Positions 54,035 to 63,190 are shown, numbered from the stretch's first letter. The stretch: DNA of 64,000 nt from VXYL01 sp965116935 (GCA_965116935.1 OZ220737.1:5716673-5780672), one strand, 5' to 3'. The notes: generated from the sequence alone by a model not told the origin. Translations and numbers: made by a program.

Positions 54035-55972
54035 GTGAGCAAAGGGATAGCCCGCTGGGGCCCGGCCACCACTCCGACCTTGCCCTTGGGCGAACCCGAC
54101 GCTAGGACCTTTGCTGGTCACCTCGAGCACCTCTCCTTGGAACAGAAGGTGGGGCAGATGGTGCAGGCGGAGATCGCGAGCGTCACTCCCGCCGAGGCTG
54201 GCAGCTACGGCTTGGGCTCCATCCTCAACGGCGGCGGCAGCTTTCCGGGTGGCAACAAGCATGCGAGCGTGGCGGATTGGGTCGAGCTTGCCGATGCCTT
54301 CCACGAGACCTCCACGAAAGCCAACGACGGCAATGGCGTGCCGATCCTGTGGGGCACGGACGCGGTGCATGGACACTCGAACGTCTACAACGCCACCGTG
54401 TTCCCCCACAACATCGGCCTTGGCGCCGCTCGCGATCCGAACCTCATTGCCGCCATCGGCGCCGCCACCGCCCGTGAGGTAGCGGCGACGGGCATCGACT
54501 GGACCTTTGCGCCTACGCTCGCCGTGCCGCGCGACGATCGCTGGGGCAGAACCTACGAAGGCTACGCCGAGCATCCCGACGTAGTGGCGGAATACGCATC
54601 GCGCATGGTCGCCTCCCTGCAAGGCGCGCCCGGCACGGAAGGCTTCCTCGGCCCCGGTCGCGTGATTGCCACGGCAAAGCACTTCATCGGCGAAGGCGCG
54701 ACGGTGGGCGGCCGTGACCAAGGCGATGCGGACTGCTCGGAAGAGACACTCCTTGCCCTCCATTCGCCCGGCCACCGCGCGGCACTGGCCGCCGGGGCGC
54801 AGACCGTAATGGCCGCCTACAACAGTTGGTGCGGCGAGAAAGTGCATGGCCATCACTACCTCCTTACGGAAGTGCTAAAGGGCGCCCTCGGCTTCGATGG
54901 CTTCGTGGTCAGCGACTGGAACGGCTACCAGCAAGTCGCCGAAGACCACGGCGAGGCTTGCGCCCGCACCGTCAACGCCGGCGTGGACATGCTGATGGTC
55001 GGCGAGGACTGGCGGCGCACCTATCGCGACCTGTTGCAGCAGGTGCGAAGCGGCGTGGTTTCCGAGGCGCGGATCAATGACGCTGTTTCCCGCATCCTGC
55101 TGGTGAAGGCGAGAGCTGGGCTGTTCCACAAGGGGCGACCGTCGAGCCGGCCTGCTGCCGGCGACGCCAGCGTGATCGGGCAAAGCGAACATCGAGTGCT
55201 GGCGCGACAGGCCGTGCGCGAATCGCTGGTGCTGCTCAAGAACGACGGCGTGCTTCCGCTCCGGCGTGACATGCGCGTGCTGGTGGCAGGGGACGGTGCA
55301 CACAACATCGGCAAGCAGTGCGGCGGCTGGACGCTGACCTGGCAGGGCACGGACAACGACAATGCCGACTTCCCGAACGCGACATCGATCTTCGACGGCA
55401 TCCAATCGGCGGTCGCGAACGGCGGCTCGGCAGTGCTGGCACCAGACGGGCAGTTCGGCGGCGCCAAACCCGACGCCGCCATCGTCGTCTTCGGCGAAGA
55501 CCCATATGCAGAGGGCGACGGCGACCGCACCCACCTCAGCCACTCCCGCACCAACGCCAAGCCACTCGCTGTCTTGCGACGCTTGCAGGCACTCGGCGTC
55601 CCTACCGTCTCGGTATTCCTCAACGGCCGGCCGATGTGGATCAACCCGGAACTCAACGCGTCGGATGCCTTCGTGGTCGCGTGGTTGCCGGGTAGCGAAG
55701 GCGCTGGCGTCGCAGATGTGCTGTTTCAAGCCCGGGCCGGCGAGCAGGGCCCCGAATTCCACGGTCGCCTAAGCTTCTCCTGGCCCAAACATGCGCTGCA
55801 AACCCCACTCAATGTGGGCGACACAAGCTACGGCCCGCTGTTCCCCTACGGCTTCGGTCTTCGCTACGGCGAGAAAGCACCACCCCTAGAACAACTCGAA
55901 GAGTCCGACACCGCGGCCGACATGCCCGAAGACACCGCCCGCCCACGCACCAACCCAACGTATCCCCGATGA
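54035..55972 (+). CDS. Glycoside hydrolase family 3 beta-glucosidase
   Basis: 645 residues from a GTG at 54035 that nearly abuts the LacI stop. The GH3 N-terminal barrel has GTDAVHGHSNVYNATVFPHN, AKHFIGEGAT and the nucleophile Asp in FVVSDWNGY; a C-terminal domain follows with SLVLLKNDGVLPL and PEFHGRLSFSWP. It resembles exo-1,3/1,4-beta-glucan glucohydrolases. No signal peptide is seen from this start, so it would act in the cytoplasm, after uptake, unless a longer start is used. It supports a beta-glucan as the substrate of the locus. Confidence 0.9.
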   Translation: MSKGIARWGPATTPTLPLGEPDARTFAGHLEHLSLEQKVGQMVQAEIASVTPAEAGSYGLGSILNGGGSFPGGNKHASVADWVELADAFHETSTKANDGNGVPILWGTDAVHGHSNVYNATVFPHNIGLGAARDPNLIAAIGAATAREVAATGIDWTFAPTLAVPRDDRWGRTYEGYAEHPDVVAEYASRMVASLQGAPGTEGFLGPGRVIATAKHFIGEGATVGGRDQGDADCSEETLLALHSPGHRAALAAGAQTVMAAYNSWCGEKVHGHHYLLTEVLKGALGFDGFVVSDWNGYQQVAEDHGEACARTVNAGVDMLMVGEDWRRTYRDLLQQVRSGVVSEARINDAVSRILLVKARAGLFHKGRPSSRPAAGDASVIGQSEHRVLARQAVRESLVLLKNDGVLPLRRDMRVLVAGDGAHNIGKQCGGWTLTWQGTDNDNADFPNATSIFDGIQSAVANGGSAVLAPDGQFGGAKPDAAIVVFGEDPYAEGDGDRTHLSHSRTNAKPLAVLRRLQALGVPTVSVFLNGRPMWINPELNASDAFVVAWLPGSEGAGVADVLFQARAGEQGPEFHGRLSFSWPKHALQTPLNVGDTSYGPLFPYGFGLRYGEKAPPLEQLEESDTAADMPEDTARPRTNPTYPR

Positions 55973-56034
55973 CGCCGTGGTTTCCCTGGCGGGAAGGTCC
56001 TGGCAGCGAAAACCATGGGCACGATGGCGTTTGG

Positions 56035-56087
56035 AAGGCCCCTAGGGGCGAGGGCGTCTCGCCCTCGCACGCGCCGCAAGGCGCGCT
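56035..56087. repeat. Dispersed palindromic repeat, type B half unit
   Basis: GGCCCCTAGGGGCGAGGGCG then TCTCGCCCTCGCACGCGCCG and CAAGGCGCGC. It ends directly before the ATG of the lipoprotein glycosidase and may form its leader. Confidence 0.6.
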
Positions 56088-56088
56088 C

Positions 56089-57414
56089 ATGCACAAACGA
56101 CCCATCAAGACGGCGCGCCGGTGGGCGTGTCTTCGCCGGGCGACGTCTTTGCTCTGTGCACTAGCCCTGTCGTTGGCCTGCGCTGCACCCGTTGAAGTCA
56201 AGGTAGTCGCGCACGAAGCCGGCTTCCAACTCCTGCGAGGCGGCCAGCCCTATGTCGTCAAGGGCGCTGGGGTAGTCGGCGTCGACTACCGCACGCTCGC
56301 GGAACGCGGCGGCAACTCCGTGCGCACCTGGGGCGTCGAAACCGCCGGTCGCGACCTCGACGAAGCCGCCAAGCACGGCTTGACCGTGACACTCGGCCTG
56401 CCGGTGGCCGCAGAACGCTGGGGCATGGACTACGGCGACGAGGACGAGGTGGCGACGCAGCGACAACGAGTGCGAGAAGCAGTCGAACGCTATCGCGATC
56501 ACCCTGCCCTCCTCGCCTGGATCATCGGCAACGAACTGAACCACGGCATGAAGGACGGGCGCGTGTACGACGAGGTGAACGCGCTGTCGAAGATGATCCA
56601 CGAACTGGACCCCAACCATCCAACCACCACCGCCATCACGGCCGGCGAAGAGCCCATCGAAGTCGTGAAGAAGCGCGCACCAGACCTCGACTTCATCAGC
56701 ATCCAGCTCTACGGCGCGCTGGCGCTGATGCCGCGCTACGCAGACGAGTGGCTTGCCGGCCGGCCCTTCTTGGTCACCGAATGGGGCCCCATAGGCCATT
56801 GGGAAGCAAGCCAAACCGCATGGGGAGCCCCCGTGGAAATGGACAGCACCACCAAGGCCCGCCACTACCTAAACGGCTACCGCCAACTCATTGAACCCCA
56901 TCTCGCAAGCGCCCCACGGGGCGGCCGGTGCCTCGGCAGCTACGTGTTCCTGTGGGGCCAGAAGCAAGAACGCACGCCCACGTGGTACAGCCTGTTTACG
57001 CCCGCCGACCAGTCCACCGCCGCCGTGGACGCCATGCAACTCGCATGGTCTGGGCAACACCCTCCCAACCAAGCCCCCGTGATCCAAGCAATGCGCCTCA
57101 ACAACCACACCGCCAGCAACAATGTGACTCTCGTAACCGGCGAGCGCTACCACGCGGAGTTCACCACCCACGACCCGAACGGCGACCCACTTACCTACCG
57201 CTGGCACCTAAAGCCCGAAAGCACGGCCACCACCGACGGCGGCGACTACGAACCCGCCATCCCCAACATCCCCGGCCTGATAGACGATCCCACCCGCCCC
57301 ACCATCACATTGCAGGCACCCGAGCCCGGAACATACCGCCTGTTCGCCTACGCCTCCGACCCCAAAGGCCATACAGCCCACGCCAACATCCCCTTCCGCA
57401 CCACGAGCAACTGA
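56089..57414 (+). CDS. Lipoprotein glycoside hydrolase (GH2-type TIM barrel)
   Basis: 441 residues from the ATG at 56089. A signal peptide ends in the lipobox LSLAC (C31), so it is probably an outer- or inner-membrane lipoprotein. The clan GH-A barrel shows the acid/base Glu in WIIGNELNH (E149) and the nucleophile Glu in LVTEWGPIG (E231). A C-terminal Ig/cadherin-like domain begins near residue 333 (NQAPVIQAMRLNN, later HDPNGDPLTYRW). This layout fits an exo- or transglucosylase acting on glucan outside the cytoplasm. It forms a pair with the GH3 gene. Confidence 0.8.
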   Translation: MHKRPIKTARRWACLRRATSLLCALALSLACAAPVEVKVVAHEAGFQLLRGGQPYVVKGAGVVGVDYRTLAERGGNSVRTWGVETAGRDLDEAAKHGLTVTLGLPVAAERWGMDYGDEDEVATQRQRVREAVERYRDHPALLAWIIGNELNHGMKDGRVYDEVNALSKMIHELDPNHPTTTAITAGEEPIEVVKKRAPDLDFISIQLYGALALMPRYADEWLAGRPFLVTEWGPIGHWEASQTAWGAPVEMDSTTKARHYLNGYRQLIEPHLASAPRGGRCLGSYVFLWGQKQERTPTWYSLFTPADQSTAAVDAMQLAWSGQHPPNQAPVIQAMRLNNHTASNNVTLVTGERYHAEFTTHDPNGDPLTYRWHLKPESTATTDGGDYEPAIPNIPGLIDDPTRPTITLQAPEPGTYRLFAYASDPKGHTAHANIPFRTTSN

Positions 57415-57517
57415 CGACGTCTCGCCGCACCTTGAGGTTCCGCACGGTAGGAGTCGCAGGAAGCTCAACTGTTGACTACAATCGACACAAATCCAGCATA
57501 TGTAGCTCCAAAGCAAC

Positions 57518-57859
57518 ATGGTCGCGCCGAGCAAGATCACCCAGTCTCCCCCCGCCGCGGTCGAGGAAGCGCTCGCAAAACTCGGACGCAACATCCGCAC
57601 TGCCCGTCTGCGTCGCAACATAACGCAGCAGCAACTGGCCGAGCGAGTCGGCGTTTCCCGCTTCGTCGTTGCCGATGTCGAGCGCAGCAAGCCGACCACC
57701 GGCGTCGCCGCCTACATCGGTGCCCTGTGGGCGCTGGATCTGATCGGCAACCTACAGAACGTCGCCCACCCAGACCTCGACGAGCAAGGCAAAGCGCTGG
57801 AGGCTCTCAGCGGCCGTCGCTCGGCCCGCCCCGCCAAGCGACTCAGTGATGACTTCTGA
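57518..57859 (+). CDS. hipB: HipB-like XRE-family antitoxin
   Basis: 113 residues. A helix-turn-helix of the Xre type (LGRNIRTARLRRNITQQQLA, then RVGVSRFVVADVERSKPTTG) covers residues 22-62. It should neutralise the HipA kinase and repress the operon. A TTGACT box at 57473 is a candidate -35. It overlaps the hipA start by about 11 nt. Confidence 0.85.
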   Translation: MVAPSKITQSPPAAVEEALAKLGRNIRTARLRRNITQQQLAERVGVSRFVVADVERSKPTTGVAAYIGALWALDLIGNLQNVAHPDLDEQGKALEALSGRRSARPAKRLSDDF

Positions 57860-59120
57860 ACGCGAGTGTTTCGTTTACGTCATGCTTCCCGGCGCAACGG
57901 AGTTCGTCACTGCCGGCCGCTTTCGTTGGATCGACGACGGGGAATTTCCCGTGGGTCAGTTCGTCTATGGCCGCTCCTACCTCGAGCGACCAGATGCCGT
58001 GGAACTCGATCCGATCGAACTCCAGCTTTCGAGCGAAGTCCGCCAGAAGGCTCGCCTGCAAGGCTTCTTCGGCGCAATCCGCGACGCCATGCCCGACTTC
58101 TGGGGCCGCCGGGTGATGGAACGCAGAGCCGGCGTCGCAGAACTCGCGGAGTTTGACTACTTGCTGCGCTCACCGGACGACCGAGCCGGAGCCTTGGGGT
58201 TCGGCGCCAACGTGCAGCCTCCCCTGCCGAGGCACCAATTCAGTCGCACTGTGGATCTCGCGAGCCTGCAGAGCACCGCCGACGCCATAGTTACCGGCAA
58301 GGAACCCGACACCACGCCCACCGCTCGCCACGTCGAGGAACTGCTCCTGCTCGCCACTTCGATGGGCGGCGCCAGGCCAAAGGCGGTCGTCCAAGAGGGC
58401 GACACCGTCTGGCTCGCTAAGTTCGCAAGCCCTGAAGACCGCTGGAATCACCCCAAGGTCGAACACGGCATGCTGAATCTCGCCCGAGCGTGTGGTCTGC
58501 AGGTTGCCGACAGTCGCGTCGTTACCGTCGCGGACCGTGACGTGCTTCTTGTCCGTCGCTTCGACCGCGAGCGGCGCGGCAAAGCCCTCTTGCGCCACCA
58601 CATGATCAGTGCCCTGACGCTGCTTCAGAGCGGCGACGCAGTGGGAGAACGCGACGGCTGGTCTTACCTGCTTCTTGCTGACGAAATCCGTCGCGTGAGC
58701 GCAGCGCCGCAGGACGACCTCAGGGAACTCTTCGCCCGCATGTGCTTCAACGCGGCGACATCGAACCTCGACGACCATCCCCGCAACCACGCGATGCTGG
58801 CGCGGGGGACGTCTTGGCGCCTGAGCCCCGGCTACGACCTTGTCCCCTCGCCCGTGCTGGCCCTCAACCGGCGCGACCTCGCCATGGCCTGCGGCCAATA
58901 CGGCCGCCAAGCCAACCGAACCAATCTCCTGAGCCGCCACGGCCGCTTCCTGCTCGAAGGGGCGGAGGCGAGCGCAATCCTCGACCAAATCACGAAAACC
59001 GTCCGCAGTCACTGGCGCAAAGAGATGCAAAGCGCGGGCGTGACCGAGGCGGACTGCGAAGCCATCCGGCGAGCTTTCTTGTACGACGGTCTGTTCTACC
59101 CGGTCGCGCCGAGACCCTGA
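57849..59120 (+). CDS. hipA: HipA-family serine/threonine kinase toxin
   Basis: 423 residues. It has the N-terminal HipA domain, the kinase core with SMGGARPKA, VWLAKF and NLDDHPRNHAML (catalytic Asp and Asn) and LSPGYDLVPSP (metal-binding Asp). HipA kinases phosphorylate glutamyl-tRNA synthetase or another target and cause growth arrest. The ATG at 57849 was chosen; a GTG at 57846 is also possible. It forms the usual hipBA operon. Confidence 0.88.
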   Translation: MTSERECFVYVMLPGATEFVTAGRFRWIDDGEFPVGQFVYGRSYLERPDAVELDPIELQLSSEVRQKARLQGFFGAIRDAMPDFWGRRVMERRAGVAELAEFDYLLRSPDDRAGALGFGANVQPPLPRHQFSRTVDLASLQSTADAIVTGKEPDTTPTARHVEELLLLATSMGGARPKAVVQEGDTVWLAKFASPEDRWNHPKVEHGMLNLARACGLQVADSRVVTVADRDVLLVRRFDRERRGKALLRHHMISALTLLQSGDAVGERDGWSYLLLADEIRRVSAAPQDDLRELFARMCFNAATSNLDDHPRNHAMLARGTSWRLSPGYDLVPSPVLALNRRDLAMACGQYGRQANRTNLLSRHGRFLLEGAEASAILDQITKTVRSHWRKEMQSAGVTEADCEAIRRAFLYDGLFYPVAPRP

Positions 59121-59181
59121 CCGAGACGTCCAGCGTGCCAAGCCGGCCCCTCGTCCCGGGCCTCGCGGGTCTTGCGGCGCG

Positions 59182-60660
59182 CTATGGGCTAGCTAGACTG
59201 TCCAAGGCCTCCCGCAGTCCTGAGATCGCCGATGTGATGTCCTCTTCGGGAATGGAGGCGTAGCCCACGAGAAGCTCCACATGCGCCGGCAGCTGTGCAT
59301 AGTTCGGCGCGGCGGAGTAGATGCGGATGCCGCGGGCCAGGCACGCGTGCCGCAAGGGCGCGAAGGCGGTTCGAGGAAGCTCACGCAAGCGCAAGAGCAC
59401 ATGGATCCCTGCGCTCGCTCCCGTTACTTCCGCACGTTCATGTAGCTCCCGGCCGAGGGCCTCCAGGAGAGCCGAACGCCGGCTGGCGAGACGCTTTCGG
59501 GCTCGACGAACGTGCCGTTCCAGGAGCCCTTCACGGATGAAATCTGCGAAGGCAAGCTGCTCAAGACTTGGTGTGTCTCGGTCGGTGATCGCCTTGAGTT
59601 GCCCGAATGTGCGCGAGAGTGCTGCCGGGACCACGGCCCAGCCGATGCGGAGTGCAGGAAACAGCATCCTTGAGGCCGAGCCGAGATAGATGACCCGCCC
59701 ATCGCCGTCAAGGCCGTGCAGACACTCGATAGGGCGCCCCTCGTAGCGGAACTCGCTGTCGTAGTCGTCTTCGAGTATTGCAGCACGATGCCTCTGCGCC
59801 CAGTCAAGGAGATGCAGGCGACGCCTGAGCGGCATTACCCCACCCGCCGGGAACTGATGCGACGGCGTGACGCAGACGACCTTCGCATCGGCGTGGTTTT
59901 CGAGCTGCTCCACTTGCATCCCCTGCGAGTCGGCCGGGACGTAAACGACGCGGGCACCGCAGGCCGCCAAGCAGTGCGAGTACCCGGTCCAGTGCGGCTC
60001 CTCAAGGACAACGGCGTCGCCGGGATCGACAAAGAGGCGAAGGCAGAGGTCGATCCCTTGCTGGGAGCCTTGCGTGACGATGACCTGTTCCGGCGCACAG
60101 TCGAGGCCACGAGCACGCGCCAAGTAGTCGGCCAACGCTTCGCGCAACCCCGAGAAGCCGCCGGGCAGCTGATAGCCCGGCAACGCGCGCGGCAAGTTGC
60201 GAGCATGGCGTGCAAGCAGGCGCGCCCAAGCGTTGAGTGTCCAGCGGTCGTAGCCGGATCCCGCGGAGCGCAGATCGTAGGGAACGGGTTTGAGGGGCTT
60301 GCGTTCGGTACGTGTCGCCTCGGAGCCATATGCAGCAAGGCGCGCACCGAGCCTCGACGAGCGATGTCGCGCGCCTGCCCTCGTTCCAACCTGTTGGTGC
60401 TTTGCCTGGCTTCGGGTTTTCACCGCGGGCACTACGAATGTGCCGGCCCCACGACGGGTCTCGACATAGCCTTCCGCGGCCAGTTGCTCGTATGCGAACA
60501 GCACCGTGTTGCGCGAAACGCACAACTCTTCCGCCAGGGCACGGGATGAAGGGAGCCTTCCAGAGGAGATGCTCCCCTCCAATATCCGCTGGCGCAACGC
60601 TGCGTAAACGGCTCTGTTCAAAGGCTGGCCGGGCTTGAGCGCTAGGGCAAGCTGGGACAT
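59182..60660 (-). CDS. MocR-type GntR/aminotransferase regulator with Lys to Arg change
   Basis: 492 residues from the ATG at 60660. A winged HTH of the GntR type (LNRAVYAALRQRILEGSISS, then SRALAEELCVSRNTVLFAYE) is followed by a class I aminotransferase-like domain. The position that normally carries the PLP-binding Lys (GxxSKxLxPxLRxG) reads SASRMLFPALRIG with Arg at 331 (AGG, 59668-59670). It therefore may not form the usual internal aldimine. It is divergent from the MOSC gene and probably regulates it. The frame extends upstream to 60819 but overlaps the promoter region. Confidence 0.85.
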   Translation of the reverse strand: MSQLALALKPGQPLNRAVYAALRQRILEGSISSGRLPSSRALAEELCVSRNTVLFAYEQLAAEGYVETRRGAGTFVVPAVKTRSQAKHQQVGTRAGARHRSSRLGARLAAYGSEATRTERKPLKPVPYDLRSAGSGYDRWTLNAWARLLARHARNLPRALPGYQLPGGFSGLREALADYLARARGLDCAPEQVIVTQGSQQGIDLCLRLFVDPGDAVVLEEPHWTGYSHCLAACGARVVYVPADSQGMQVEQLENHADAKVVCVTPSHQFPAGGVMPLRRRLHLLDWAQRHRAAILEDDYDSEFRYEGRPIECLHGLDGDGRVIYLGSASRMLFPALRIGWAVVPAALSRTFGQLKAITDRDTPSLEQLAFADFIREGLLERHVRRARKRLASRRSALLEALGRELHERAEVTGASAGIHVLLRLRELPRTAFAPLRHACLARGIRIYSAAPNYAQLPAHVELLVGYASIPEEDITSAISGLREALDSLASP

Positions 60661-60669
60661 CGGGCCACA

Positions 60670-60679
60670 TTGGTACCAA
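60670..60679. promoter_or_regulatory. Palindrome in the MocR/MOSC divergent region
   Basis: TTGGTACCAA, a perfect 10 bp palindrome, lies 10 bp upstream of the MocR-like start, with TTTTGGAAC nearby as a partial direct repeat. It is a candidate operator. Confidence 0.35.
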
Positions 60680-60761
60680 CGAAAGTCACCATTTTGGAAC
60701 TTTTCGTGCATCCAAAGATAGAGGAGGCTGCGCGTTGGGATTTGCAGAAAGGACGCTGACC

Positions 60762-61241
60762 ATGGCGTGGGAAGGGCAAGTGTGTTCCGTCCACTTGGCA
60801 GAAGACGGTGGTGCGGCAATGACGTCGCCTGCCTGCATCGAAGCGCTCGCGGGACGAGGCGTGCGGGGAGACCGCTATTGTCTGGGCAAGGAGTTGGGTC
60901 ATTTCTCCGGTCACAAGGGGGCGCGACGTCAGATCACACTGTTTGAAACGGAAGTGCTCGCAGCCGTGCTTCGAGACCACGATCTGGTGCTGGCGCCCCA
61001 CGAGTGCCGGATGAATGTGATCACGCGTGGCGTGCCGCTGACCCATTTGGTGGGGCGTCGCTTCCGCGCGGGAGACGCGACCCTTCGAGGGCTGAAGCTG
61101 AACGAGCCCTGCTCGCGACTTGAAGCGATCGTCCGCAAGCGCGTCGCCAAAGCACTTGTACACCGCTGCGGCCTCTTTGCCGAAGTCGTGACCACCGGCG
61201 AGATCCGCCCCGGCGACCGAGTGAAGTCAATCGACCAGTAG
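60762..61241 (+). CDS. MOSC-domain protein
   Basis: 159 residues from the ATG at 60762, with AAAGGA upstream. The fold signature is RMNVITRGVPLTHLVGRRFR, then GLKLNEPCSRLE with the Cys expected to bind molybdopterin or sulphur. MOSC proteins transfer sulphur to or from molybdenum cofactor or reduce N-hydroxylated compounds. It is divergent from the MocR-like regulator. Confidence 0.88.
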   Translation: MAWEGQVCSVHLAEDGGAAMTSPACIEALAGRGVRGDRYCLGKELGHFSGHKGARRQITLFETEVLAAVLRDHDLVLAPHECRMNVITRGVPLTHLVGRRFRAGDATLRGLKLNEPCSRLEAIVRKRVAKALVHRCGLFAEVVTTGEIRPGDRVKSIDQ

Positions 61242-61347
61242 GATCAGCCTGGTGCAAGGCGAGGAGCTTCTGTCTCTCGGACGGAGACCACACCTCACAC
61301 ACGCTCCCGGATAGCATGCACGGGCTAGAGGTGGGGGTTGCAGCGGC

Positions 61348-62907
61348 GTGACTTGGCTGTTCGAACATTGGTTTGCGGCGGTGTTGCTGCTGGGGTATGC
61401 CGGGATGCTCGTGCTGCACGCTCGCTCCGGGCTGAAAGGCACTCGCGGCACGGCCGATTACTTCGTCGGCGGCCGGCGCTTTGGCGGGGTTGCCATCGGC
61501 ATCTCGTTCTATGCCACGTTTGCGAGTACGAACAGCTACTTGGGGCATTCCGGGAAAGGCTATGAGTACGGCGCGCCGTGGCTGACGATGGCGTTGCTGC
61601 TGGTGCTCTTCACGTGGGTCTCGTGGAAGCTGGTGGCGCCGCGCATCCGTCGCTTCGCCTCGGACTGGAACTCGGTGACCGTGCCGGACCTCCTGGCGGT
61701 TCGCTTCGGCAGCGATCGGGTGCGGCGGGCGGCCGGGGCGATCATCGTCTTCTCCAGCCTTCTCTACATGATCGCCATCTTCAAGGGCGTGGGGCATCTG
61801 TTCGAGGCCTTCCTCGGCATCCCCTACGAGGCGGCGGTGGGCGTGAATCTCGTGATCGTCATGGCCTATACGGCTGTGGGCGGGTTCCTGTCGGTGGTGC
61901 GCACGGATGCTCTGCAGGGCGCGCTGATGCTGGTGGGCTCGATGCTGCTTTTCGGCTTCATCACCCATGCGGCTGGCGGCATTGGCTCCGTAACCGAGGT
62001 GACGGAACTGCCCGGAGCGGAACGACTGTTCGACTTGGACGCCGCCATTCCCTTTCCCGTGCTGCTCGGCATCGCTCTCGCCGGCTCTTTGAAGCTCCTG
62101 ATCGATCCCAGGCAGGTGTCGCGCTTCTACGGCCTGCGCGACGAACGCAGCCTGCGCACTGGCATCTGGGTGGCCGTTGGCGGCATCCTGCTGATTCAGT
62201 TCTGTCTGTTTCCGCTGGGGCTCTACGCGCGGTTTCTGCTCGACGGCGTGACCGACACGGATGTCATCATCCCGACGCTGGTAACGGACGCAACCGTGTT
62301 TCCCCGCCTCGTGAGCGACTTCCTTGTGGTGGCGATCCTCGGTGCCGCCATGTCGTCCCTCGACAGCGTACTGCTGGTGGCCGCCTCGGTGACGTCGCGA
62401 GACCTCGTCCGGCCAAGGTCGGAAGCGACCGAGGTGCGCCTCACCCGCATCGGCGTGATCGTCTTCGCCGCCGTCGCCGCCCTCATCGCTTTGCGCCCAC
62501 CCGGTGGAATCGTCGAACTCACCATCTTCTCCGGCAGCCTCTACGCCGTCTGCTTTCTGCCCACGGTGCTGTTGGGCCTGCATTGGCGACGCGGCAACGA
62601 AACCGCGGCACTGGCGGCGTTCGGCGTCGGCATCGCCGTGCTGCTTGCCTGGCTGGCGCTGGGGCTCACGTCGTTCCTGCACGAAGTGTTCCCGGCGCTG
62701 GCGGCATCGATGGCGGTTTACGTCGTCGTTTCCGCGCGGGGGAAACCCGTGGCCGATGCCCAGGTACAACGGCTGTTCGAGACGCGGGTCTTGGGTCCGT
62801 CAGAGGCGGGCTTGTCCCGTCCCGTTCCAGATGGGTCGAAGCGTCCAGCACGGGACGGGGCAAGCCCATCCCCTACTCATCGAAATAGACATCGGCCAAG
62901 GCTGTGA
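61348..62907 (+). CDS. Sodium:solute symporter (SSS family)
   Basis: 519 residues from a GTG. About 13 transmembrane segments; typical runs are GTADYFVGGRRFGG, FATFASTNSYLGHSGKGYEYG, VVRTDALQGALM and ILGAAMSSLDSVLLVAAS, the last carrying sodium-site Ser residues. It should import an organic solute with Na+. The last ~37 residues (from LGPSEAGLSRPVPDGSKRPA) are encoded by the type C palindromic repeat at 62802-62876 and are not like family members. It overlaps the convergent small gene by 35 nt. Confidence 0.87.
   Translation: MTWLFEHWFAAVLLLGYAGMLVLHARSGLKGTRGTADYFVGGRRFGGVAIGISFYATFASTNSYLGHSGKGYEYGAPWLTMALLLVLFTWVSWKLVAPRIRRFASDWNSVTVPDLLAVRFGSDRVRRAAGAIIVFSSLLYMIAIFKGVGHLFEAFLGIPYEAAVGVNLVIVMAYTAVGGFLSVVRTDALQGALMLVGSMLLFGFITHAAGGIGSVTEVTELPGAERLFDLDAAIPFPVLLGIALAGSLKLLIDPRQVSRFYGLRDERSLRTGIWVAVGGILLIQFCLFPLGLYARFLLDGVTDTDVIIPTLVTDATVFPRLVSDFLVVAILGAAMSSLDSVLLVAASVTSRDLVRPRSEATEVRLTRIGVIVFAAVAALIALRPPGGIVELTIFSGSLYAVCFLPTVLLGLHWRRGNETAALAAFGVGIAVLLAWLALGLTSFLHEVFPALAASMAVYVVVSARGKPVADAQVQRLFETRVLGPSEAGLSRPVPDGSKRPARDGASPSPTHRNRHRPRL
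62802..62876. repeat. Dispersed palindromic repeat, type C, inside a coding end
   Basis: AGAGGCGGGCTTGTCCCGTC and inverted partner CACGGGACGGGGCAAGCCCA. It encodes part of the symporter C-terminus. Confidence 0.75.
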
Positions 62908-63190
62908 GATCACGAATTTGTCCCGTGTCTTCACCTTCGGGGTCGTCGCCGAGCACGTCTATGACGAACTCTTTGCGTAGGCGCTCCCGGCGCAAGTGTT
63001 CGTAGTGTTCTGGGTCCTCTCGGCGGCGGGCTTCTTCTAGACGGGCTTCTTCCTCCTGCTCGTCGTAGAATTTGTTGGCACCGGCCACCCATTCAGCCTG
63101 GGAAAGAGGTTTGGCTGCTTTCTTTCTGGTTCGAGCTTTCAGTTTCCTCTCCTTGTACGGGTGGAGCTTGACTCGGACTCGGCTACTCAT
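62873..63190 (-). CDS. Small hypothetical protein, basic N-terminus, acidic C-terminus
   Basis: 105 residues from the ATG at 63190, with AAGGAG about 9 nt upstream. The first ~35 residues are Lys/Arg-rich (VKLHPYKERKLKARTRKKAA) and the rest is a Glu/Arg-rich helical stretch (EQEEEARLEEARRREDPEHY) ending in an acidic tail. The composition suggests nucleic-acid or ribosome binding. I do not recognise it. It ends inside the tail of the convergent symporter gene. Confidence 0.65.
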   Translation of the reverse strand: MSSRVRVKLHPYKERKLKARTRKKAAKPLSQAEWVAGANKFYDEQEEEARLEEARRREDPEHYEHLRRERLRKEFVIDVLGDDPEGEDTGQIRDLTALADVYFDE

